DNA of 26,996 nt from Parasitella parasitica. Its lineage: Eukaryota > Mucoromycota > Mucoromycetes > Mucorales > Mucoraceae. The position numbers and the translations under genes are program-made. The stretch lies in the NCBI GenBank assembly GCA_025201805.1, contig MU619372.1, positions 1 to 26,996 of the forward strand. The letters are read 5' to 3'. The notes beneath the pieces are model-generated. The model searched no databases. It was given only the letters and a program-made list of their open reading frames with translations, and had not been told where the DNA came from. Below, piece by piece: positions 20,376 to 26,996 of this stretch; the stretch's first letter is position 1; every line of letters starts with the position of its first letter.

Positions 20376-20813
20376 TGTGGTATTTAAGTCAGAAAATGGA
20401 GATTGACAGAAAAAATTTTCATCTGCAAAGGACATCAGGAATGAATATTAAGGGTCCGAATTTGCCAACTCTTTGAGCAGCACAACAGCATCGCCCGTTA
20501 TAGCTGTCTGCAGAGACATACAGTCATTTTGCAGTTTCTAAAAAAAAAAGTTCAATTAAATGATAAAGTTCATGGTGATCGTAATAATATATATTAGTGT
20601 TTCTGCTAAGAAACCTTTTATCTCTGATAAAAGCTAAGAAGTTTCTGAGAGATGAGAAATGTCTTCCTGAAGATTTCAAGTGTCGATAGTTGAAATTAAT
20701 GCGTTGTTGTTTTTGGTTTCGGAGGGCGTAATCTGATATAAAAGTTTATAAAAATCAGAAGATTGTTTGAACCTGTCAATTATTACAGTTTCCTTTTGAT
20801 ATTTTATTTTGAA
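20376..20813. other. Intergenic: AK6 promoter
   Basis: About 440 bases between the AK6 start and the stop of the next minus-strand gene. It should contain the AK6 promoter and the 3' end of the PD-(D/E)XK-like gene. No gene or clear repeat was seen. Confidence 0.55.
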
Positions 20814-22040
20814 TTAGACACTACGTTTATTATCCATTTTTTTCCAGCGATTGTATGTATTCTTGAGACTAAAATGGGTGGAGTAATTTTTGAAATAGCC
20901 TTTGCGGCGGCCATCACGATAGCAAGTTTGCCAATTCATCCTATCGTCCCCAATTTGTTCCATGTAATCCTCAATATACCGCCAATTTTTGCTGCTCTCT
21001 TCGGCGGTTGCAGAATCGTTGATTGATGATGGCTGTTCAGATGGGATGGTTCGCAGGTGAGATGAAGTTTCTGGAATGCTGTTTGTTGGCGACGGGCTTC
21101 TTGATTCATGGGCAGATGAGGTGGTAGACAGTGGTATAGGTGATGATGATCCACTTGATACGAATTTGCGCTTGCATGTTCTTAAGAAAGTCATCCCCTC
21201 CTTCAAATAATCGATAGTTCGCTTCTTCGTGTTAGTATCCTGGACATCGTCGTCAAGCATGTCTATGGCCTTGTGATATCGCGATTCTGCATCTTCAATG
21301 ACACGTAAAAGGCAACCTGCCACTGATTCATTCATCGTAATCTGATTTTGAAAAATGTGCTTTGCGTTGGAGTATAAATGCTGAATAAAGGGATCACGAT
21401 GATGAGCGTGATCGGCCAAGGATTGCCTCTGTTCGATGAAAAATGAGCCAAGAGCGACAATTGGATCCAATGGTGTGTTCTCCATATGCGAAGAGATTGA
21501 TTCTTTGCACAGGATGTAACACTGATTTGCCCAAGGATAGCATGGCATCTTGAAAAAAAATGGCTTTGACTTGTTCTTGGTTGCTTTGTTCATAATCTGG
21601 CTACTGCATTCGTGTATGGCAACTACAAGAACGACAGGTGATACACCATATTCAGTGACAATTTCTTCACAGTATCGCACAACACGGTGCAGGAAATTGT
21701 TGTCAACAGCGTATTGTATTTCGACGAGTACAGGTGGCATATCTTTTGAGTTATTAGTGGCATACAAGACATCAGACTTCGTTCCGTTTGCCCATTCAGT
21801 GAGTCTTGGCCTATACTGGTCAATGGCCTTTCGACCTGATACAAAAAAATAGGAAGAGCAAGTTAGTGTACAATGAATGACTTCCAGTAGAGCAGGTAGG
21901 AACTTACCAATCACTGCTTCAATGATGGCGCTTTTCACTTCATCGTTCTGTAAAATGTGTTTGTTCATTAGATCTGTTCCGGGACGGTTGGCAAACAAAG
22001 GCAAAGAGAAGAGCGCATCGGTTTCACCCTCTCTTGTCAT
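20814..22040 (-). CDS. PD-(D/E)XK nuclease-like protein (probable), lineage-specific family
   Basis: Two exons, 22040-21908 and 21835-20814, with a 72-nt intron (GTAAGT...ATCAG, ACTAACT branch site), give 384 aa. Start is the ATG of MTREGETDALFS; the open frame continues upstream only with a non-ATG codon. N-terminal half: FANRPGTDLMNKHIL, then YRPRLTEWANGTKSDVLY followed by PPVLVEIQYAVDNNFLHRVV. The pattern D(66)...E(83)-x-Q(85) in a beta-strand context matches the PD-(D/E)XK core as seen in Rpn/PDDEXK_2-type proteins, where K is often Q. A helical middle (about 155-290) precedes a Ser/Pro-rich linker and a C-terminal RYIEDYMEQIGDDRMNWQ...SLKNTYNRWKKM segment rich in Trp/Tyr and basic residues, possibly SANT/Myb-like. 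From memory, similar proteins occur in many copies in Mucorales genomes; this needs a search. Mobile-element or host DNA function is inference. An ATTGGCT lies about 85 bases upstream. The gene looks intact. Confidence 0.75.
   Translation of the reverse strand: MTREGETDALFSLPLFANRPGTDLMNKHILQNDEVKSAIIEAVIGKFLPALLEVIHCTLTCSSYFFVSGRKAIDQYRPRLTEWANGTKSDVLYATNNSKDMPPVLVEIQYAVDNNFLHRVVRYCEEIVTEYGVSPVVLVVAIHECSSQIMNKATKNKSKPFFFKMPCYPWANQCYILCKESISSHMENTPLDPIVALGSFFIEQRQSLADHAHHRDPFIQHLYSNAKHIFQNQITMNESVAGCLLRVIEDAESRYHKAIDMLDDDVQDTNTKKRTIDYLKEGMTFLRTCKRKFVSSGSSSPIPLSTTSSAHESRSPSPTNSIPETSSHLRTIPSEQPSSINDSATAEESSKNWRYIEDYMEQIGDDRMNWQTCYRDGRRKGYFKNYSTHFSLKNTYNRWKKMDNKRSV
21836..21907 (-). other. Intron of the PD-(D/E)XK-like gene (in frame, stop-free)
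   Basis: 72 nt, GTAAGT donor, ACTAACT branch site, T-rich tract and CAG acceptor. Its length is a multiple of three and it has no stop, so retention would insert 24 residues between EAVIG and RKAIDQ. The strong splice signals favour removal. Confidence 0.85.
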
Positions 22041-22417
22041 GACGAAAAAAACTGTTGTCGACAAGGTTAGAAAAATAAAGTTATCGACCACAACCCTTTG
22101 GGGGTTTTTTTAAAGAAGGCGGCTTCTCATTGGCTACCATATCTTGCCGACAACAGCGATATCGGCGATTGTTAAGAGTCCCTGGAAGAGAACTGTAGTT
22201 TATCTTCAACCTTACTCTCCGTTCCTGAATCCAATTAAAGGTTTTTGATCAAGTCAACAGACACACTTACACCCAGAATCACAGATGTTTGTCGATTGAC
22301 AACCGTAACCTTTTTTAAAGACCACCTTGACCTGAAAAATATAATGTAGATGGCTTATTTCACAACACATTCTCTTAATATTTAAACAAAACATTTACTC
22401 TTTTTCTATAAATATAG
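22041..22417. other. Intergenic: promoter of the PD-(D/E)XK-like gene
   Basis: About 375 bases. ATTGGCT (inverted CCAAT box) lies at about 22125. The rest is AT-rich DNA with no coding signal, running into the left edge of the PIF1 fragment. Confidence 0.5.
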
Positions 22418-23183
22418 ACCAGCAATCATGGGTGTGGTCAAGACGATTTTCTTTAGAAACATTGCCCAGCTCTTGCAAGTTAAGAAGAATAAATCCTGCA
22501 TATGGGCCACGCACGTTTACAACGCTATTGAATGCTATAGTTTGCTTTATCCTGTCAGAACAAAACGAGACAGAGTTTATAGAAATACTAAACAAAGTTT
22601 GTTTAGAGGTATTTTGACGAAGATATCATTAAATTCATAAATCAAAGGACAGTTTACAAGAAAATCCTGCTGTTAAACTGCTTGCGCTTATACACAACAC
22701 GAGAAAGGCTTAAAAATGCCAATGAAAGATATTTCAAAGACTTTCCAAGCAAAGAAGTAAAATCCAAGACTATTGATGCTTTTGTAGGTACTTCTGGCAT
22801 TGCAAGAAAAGCGTTAAAAGAGAAACGTCTTCTAGAAGATTTATGTTTGAAAGTCGGTATACCTGCAATGCTATTACAAAATATGAGTATCAGGCTGAGC
22901 TGGGTGAATGGAACCATTGTGTGTGTTGTAGAAGTAGATGAGGATAATATGCGTTTGATAAAGTTTTCTGACAATGATAAAGAGCATATTTGCATCCACA
23001 ATACACAAAGCACAAAGTGCAACTATCGATTGTGTTGGGATATTCCTCGACAGCATGTTAACCCACGGTCAGCTCTACGTTGCGATGTCAAGGGTCAAAA
23101 AGGCCTCTAACCTGTTAGAATTGCAAAACCCAAACAGAGACTTAATAAAGAAATATTCAATGTTTTTAATTTACACTTGCTAA
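22418..23183 (+). pseudogene. PIF1-type helicase C-terminal fragment (decayed)
   Basis: The + strand carries the C-terminal part of a PIF1/Helitron-type DNA helicase in three frames. Frame 1 (about 22418-22614) reads WVWSRRFSLETLPSS and LLNAIVCFILSEQN. A one-base shift (extra T near 22615) leads to DEDIIKFINQRTVYKK and LKVGIPAMLLQNMSIRLSWV (to about 22965). After a further shift and apparent loss of the segment before motif V, FASTIHKAQSATIDCVGIFL and THGQLYVAMSRVKKASNLLE follow (about 22995-23125). The KAQS and VAMSRV blocks are helicase motifs V and VI. The Walker A/B half is missing. It differs from the Helitron relic near position 3000 (NPERGLCNGTRV here corresponds to SIRLSWVNGTIV), so it derives from another family member. 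Non-functional. Confidence 0.88.
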
Positions 23184-25268
23184 ATTCTTGTCCTTCTTAC
23201 TTTTTGTAGTCTTTATTTTTTTTCCTTCCTTTTACAATTCAATCAAAATTACTTTCCTCAATTTATTCGATCTAAAAAAGCTAAACGCATTACATGAAAG
23301 AACATCCGTAAAAATGATATGAACAAGGCACAACAATCAATGCGGCCACAAAGTACTTCATAGAAGGTATTTATTGGATCCCTCTACCGGATATGTACGC
23401 TAATAAGTCTTATTTATGTCTTTGGGACTTCATAAATTTCTATATAGATAATTTTTCATGAATGGGTGTGTTATCCTGGTGGCAGATTGTTTCATTTTCT
23501 CTGGCCTTTTTTTATACCCTCAGTTGATTTGGCGTTCTATATCCAGTTGCACATTAGAACAGCTAGCCAAACATGTGCCATTTTTTTATGATATTGGAAT
23601 GGTTCAAAAGTGTGCGCCTTTGCAAAACCATATAAAATTTTAAGCGCCTAATTTTTTTTTTTTTTTTTTTTTTTTTTTGTCTGCGCAAACTTCATGTGTT
23701 ATTGTCAGAAAAAAGACAAAAATTGTAACAAAACAATATTCAGCAATCTCAAACACAAAAACAAGTAATTCAAAGTGATGTATTAGACTATAAGGCACCT
23801 TTTGAGTGCATTTCTGCATAGCTTGGAGCAAGTGTTTTGTACTTTTTAAGTCGACATCAGATACAGGGAACGACTTTTCTGACTTTTTTTTTTTTTTTGG
23901 AAAAGTACTTTTCAAAATCGGAGCGTGTGATCGTCAGGCCAGGTACAGACATGCAAGTTCTACTATTATAGAGCCAAGAAGTACACCATTTACCAAAATA
24001 GGTTGCGATTGTTTTCTTCTTGAATTGGGTAAGCTATGGCTTCTCAAAGCTAATGCTTTCTTGGAAAATATACCATTTTTCTTTGATGGCGGAGATTAAA
24101 CGCGTCCAAAACCAGGAAAAAAAATTCTTTCAGAAACTCAATTTGGACATTTCGAAACCAAAATTACTCTTTTGAGGCAAGATATCATCTTCTGATACTA
24201 TGCATACCACGGCTGTCAGTCTATGGTAATAGCTGTATTTTTGGGCCCTCTACACAATGGTGTCATTTTCATAATCCCCGTATGCTTGTGGAAGAAGTTC
24301 TGTCTAGAAAACCTCAAGAACAGATCAAGAGGAAAAAGTCAATATTTTGCTTAAAGAGAGCGCATTTCCAGTCTTTCAGATCAAGAAATGACCTTTTACG
24401 ATCATTTTCCTCTAATATATGATATAGTAAAAAGTTGCATTTTTGGGGTCAAAATCGAGGATAATGCGTAATCGACAATTTTGGATGTGTGGATACAAGG
24501 AAAAAATCGAAAAAATCCGTGATTTTGCATTGAAAAAAAAATCATGCTCAAATTGCACCAAAATCATATATAATATAGTCCTTTCCCAATGGATACTATT
24601 TCCGATGTTTCTAGGGCACTTTCGAATATGAAAATCAATCAAAAAATGGCACATAAAGCTAAAGTTCTTGCTTTTAAGCTGTAAAAAAACATCTATATGG
24701 AGATGATATCACGTCAATATCAATTCTAGTACATACCACAGCTTTATAAAGAAAGTATTTTCGATGCTACAAGTATACCTTTCTTCATAGTAAAACGATA
24801 AAACAGGTGTGGCTCATCTTCTCTCAGCTTTTATCAGAAAAAGAAGGCTTGTTATCAGAAAACCTCATATATATTATGACATTTATCATTTACTTGAACT
24901 TTTTTTTTCAGAAACCATAAAACAACTGCGTATAAACAAGGTATCTCATTTAAAAACTTTGCAAAGTACTTTGCTCGTTTTCGAATGAAGTCAGCAGCGT
25001 TATCTGTAGAAATGCGAGGGCCGCGACCTGCTTGACTTCCGAACCCGCCGAATGTTGATTCAGCGAACGTGGCTCGACGGTTTGAAGATGAAGCAGGAAT
25101 TTCAATGCTCACGCACACACAGACCGTGTCTTGGCCTGTTTGGCTGTGACATCATTTGCATTCATTTAAGGCGGGACTGAAACAGGTCTCTTTTCTTCTT
25201 TGCTTTTGGAATTCCTCTTTTCCCTTCCTCTTTACTCTACGCACATAAAGCTTGAATTTTGACAAAAA
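23184..25268. other. 2.1-kb gene-poor region before VPS26
   Basis: AT-rich DNA with T27 (23652-23678) and T15 (23884-23898) runs. No recognised gene. An open frame at about 23930-24097 (+) has balanced composition but no family I know. A locally GC-richer island (about 24980-25140) has an open frame on the minus strand without an ATG. The last 150 bases are the VPS26 promoter/leader, including a C/T-rich stretch. Confidence 0.5.
23652..23678. repeat. Poly(T) tract, 27 bases
   Basis: An uninterrupted T run (A run on the other strand) about 470 bases past the PIF1 fragment. Homopolymer expansion or an old retroposed tail; no target duplication is apparent. Confidence 0.9.
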
Positions 25269-26753
25269 ATGTCGATGGCTGTAAGGAAGAGAATAAGCAA
25301 AATGCTACATGACGAAATTTACATGTAATTTTTTTTTGTCGTAGAGTCTCTTTGGTTTATCTACTCCAGTAGATATGGAAGTTATCTTTTCGAATGAAGA
25401 ACAGAGAAAGCATATGGAAGTCAAAGTCGAGAAAGACAAAAAGGAAAATTATCCCGTCTTTCTCGATGGGGAAACAGTTACTGGAAAGGTAATTAATCCT
25501 TATGTTAATCACTTGTTGAAGGAATGAGTCATTCAATATGTTTTGTAGGTCAATATTAGCCTAAGAGATGGGAAAAAACTGGAGCATAATGGTATCAAAG
25601 TTGAATTCGTTGGTAGCATAGGTAAGCCTGATTATTGGGAGAGGTCAAAGGACAGTGAATTCATCAGAACATCTAGAGCTCTTTTACGACAAAGGAAAAT
25701 CACACGAGTTTTTGACTTTATCTCAGGAACTTGCTGCTCCTGGTGAGTTGCGTCAAAATGCAGTCTTTGAATTTGAATTCAAGAATGTTGAAAAACAATA
25801 TGAATGTTATAACGGTATCAATGTAAAACTCAGGTAAGTTGCTGTGTTGGAGCATCTAGTTCAAAACTTTACTCAAAGATGTGGTTGATACAATACAACT
25901 CAGATATTTTGTTCGTGTCACTATTGCTCGCCGCTTAGCAGATTTAATTCGTGAAAGGGATATGTGGGTAAACTCTTATAGAATGCCTGTCGAAGTGAAC
26001 AATTCGATCAAAATGGAAGTCGGTATCGAAGATTGTCTTCACATTGAATTTGAATATAACAAATCAAAGCAAGTGTCATTTTTGTGTCTATAAGAACGAT
26101 TTTTTTTTTCTAATGTGCTCTCTTGTAGATATCATTTGAAGGATGTCATTGTTGGAAAGATTTATTTTCTGCTGGTTCGTATTAAAATTAAAACTATGGA
26201 ACTCTCCATCATTAGACGTGAAACAACTGGCGCTCGTAAGTTCATGCAGTAATTTTATGTCTAAAATGCGGAAACCTTATCCAATTCATGAAAATAGTAC
26301 CCAATGTATATAACGAAAGCGAAACCATAACCAAGTTTGAAATTATGGATGGAGCACCTGTTCGAGGTTGGTAGAACGATAAAAGGAGCTATTGATAATT
26401 AAGCGATTTACTGAAGCTTGGATTTTTTATTGTAGGCGAGACTATTCCAATTCGTCTTTTCCTTGGCGGTTTTGAACTAACACCTACATTCAGAGGTTTG
26501 TTTAAAATGCGATTAATACACGGCTCAAGATATTGATCTTTCTCTGACAGATATAAACAAAAAATTCTCGACAAGATACTACCTGAATCTAGTTTTGATT
26601 GACGAAGAAAACCGCCGTTACTTTAAACAACAAGAGATTACATTGTTTAGACGAAAGGGTAACGAACTGAACAATATGAACTACAATTGAAAATTCTCTA
26701 ATGATTCTAAATATTTAGTTGACGATGGTTATCCTCCTGATGATGAAGAGTAG
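25269..26753 (+). CDS. VPS26: Vacuolar protein sorting protein 26 (retromer subunit)
   Basis: Arrestin-fold subunit of the retromer cargo-selective trimer (with VPS35 and VPS29), which retrieves sorting receptors from endosomes to the Golgi. Ten exons: 25269-25280, 25345-25488, 25549-25621, 25668-25833, 25904-26068, 26129-26235, 26298-26366, 26436-26495, 26551-26658, 26719-26753, giving 312 aa. All junctions keep frame and rebuild family blocks: FLDGETVTGKVNISLRDG, GIKVEFVGSIEHLELFYDKG, VNNSIKMEVGIEDCLHIEFE, YNKSKYHLKDVIVGKIYFLL, IMDGAPVRGETIPIRLFLGG, TPTFRDINKKFSTRYYLNLV and LIDEENRRYFKQQEITLFRR. The protein ends soon after the conserved core in a short acidic tail (VDDGYPPDDEE), unlike the longer tails of animal VPS26. 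Exon 1 codes only MSMA. Intron 5 apparently starts with GC; introns 7 and 8 have weak GTTGGT and GTTTGT donors. The gene looks intact. Confidence 0.97.
26069..26128 (+). other. VPS26 intron 5 with GC donor
   Basis: 60 nt. AAATCAAA is followed by GCAAGT, and the intron ends TTGTAG before ATATCATTTG. Only this boundary gives the conserved NKSKYHLKD. GCAAGT is the typical donor of the minor GC-AG class. Confidence 0.88.
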
Positions 26754-26996
26754 ATTGGAAGACTATGACAAAAAGGATCATATGCCACTCAATCAGTAAA
26801 AAAAAAATGAAACTGTTTTCAATGTACCCATACAGTAGTATATATCATCTCATTCCTATTATATTTAAACGTTTAAATTTCTGTCACTCCACTTTTAACA
26901 ATTCTACTTGATCTTACATCTTCATGGTGTTATTATTTTGCTTTGAACCTTCTCACTATTCCCTATATAAATGTATTTTTTTTTTTTTTTTTTTTT
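26754..26996. other. VPS26 3' region ending in poly(T)
   Basis: AT-rich 3' flank. The last 21 bases (26976-26996) are all T and run off the window. No gene. Confidence 0.6.

Noticed and set aside
20376-20435. Upstream ATG giving 20 more residues in AK6/FAP7
   Set aside because: The family normally starts a few residues before the P-loop, and the ATG at 20375 has a better context. Not excluded, but less likely.
22041-22091. Longer N-terminus (17 extra residues) for the PD-(D/E)XK-like protein
   Set aside because: The extension would start at GTG; the first ATG in frame is at 22040.
24855-25118. 87-codon minus-strand open frame as a gene
   Set aside because: It has no ATG (starts at GTG) and no recognisable similarity; kept only as a finding.
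25525-25531. TGAGTCA inside VPS26 intron 2
   Set aside because: A perfect bZIP motif but inside an intron of an unrelated gene. It shows such sites also occur by chance.
1-26996. tRNA, rRNA, CRISPR, telomere repeats
   Set aside because: None was recognised on reading both strands.

Overview
The window looks like a piece of a nuclear genome from an early-diverging filamentous fungus, most likely Mucorales (Mucoromycota). The reasons are AT-rich intergenic DNA with long A/T tracts, many short spliceosomal introns (about 46-73 nt, mostly GT-AG with a CTAAT/CTAAC-like branch site), fungal-type mitochondrial presequences, and relics of Helitron, PIF1-helicase and DDE transposons of kinds common in that order. 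No species can be assigned from sequence reading alone. No rRNA, tRNA or CRISPR was seen.

Layout. 1-788: AT-rich, with a perfect 11-bp inverted repeat followed by a TATA box (LTR- or promoter-like). About 789-3110 (+): a heavily decayed Helitron Rep/helicase. 3111-6719: gene-poor DNA with a G-rich island, a 30-A tract and a small hairpin. 6720-10160 (-): a two-exon gene for a very large, mostly disordered repeat protein of unknown function. 10773-11973 (-): LEU2. 13319-14567 (-): ILV5. About 15337-16140 (-): a broken DDE transposase. 17318-19535 (+): ILV2. 19749-20375 (-): the AK6/FAP7 adenylate kinase, convergent with ILV2. 20814-22040 (-): a PD-(D/E)XK nuclease-like protein with a Ser-rich linker and a basic/aromatic tail. 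About 22418-23183 (+): a decayed PIF1-type helicase C-terminus. 25269-26753 (+): VPS26 (retromer) in ten exons, one intron apparently using a GC donor. The window ends in a poly-T run.

How genes work together. ILV2 (acetolactate synthase) and ILV5 (ketol-acid reductoisomerase) catalyse the first two mitochondrial steps of valine/leucine/isoleucine synthesis. LEU2 (3-isopropylmalate dehydrogenase) acts late in the leucine branch, in the cytosol. Three genes of one pathway within about 8.8 kb, with no intact unrelated gene between them, is unexpected for a fungus, where these genes are usually scattered. All three have GCN4/CPC1-like bZIP sites (perfect for LEU2 and ILV2, variant for ILV5) and CCAAT boxes upstream, which fits general amino-acid control. 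The other intact genes (VPS26, AK6) are housekeeping genes with no obvious tie to the pathway.

Limits. Exon boundaries were deduced by eye from splice signals, reading frame and family conservation. Functional names for the core genes are strong. The large disordered protein and the PD-(D/E)XK-like protein rest on visible sequence patterns only.
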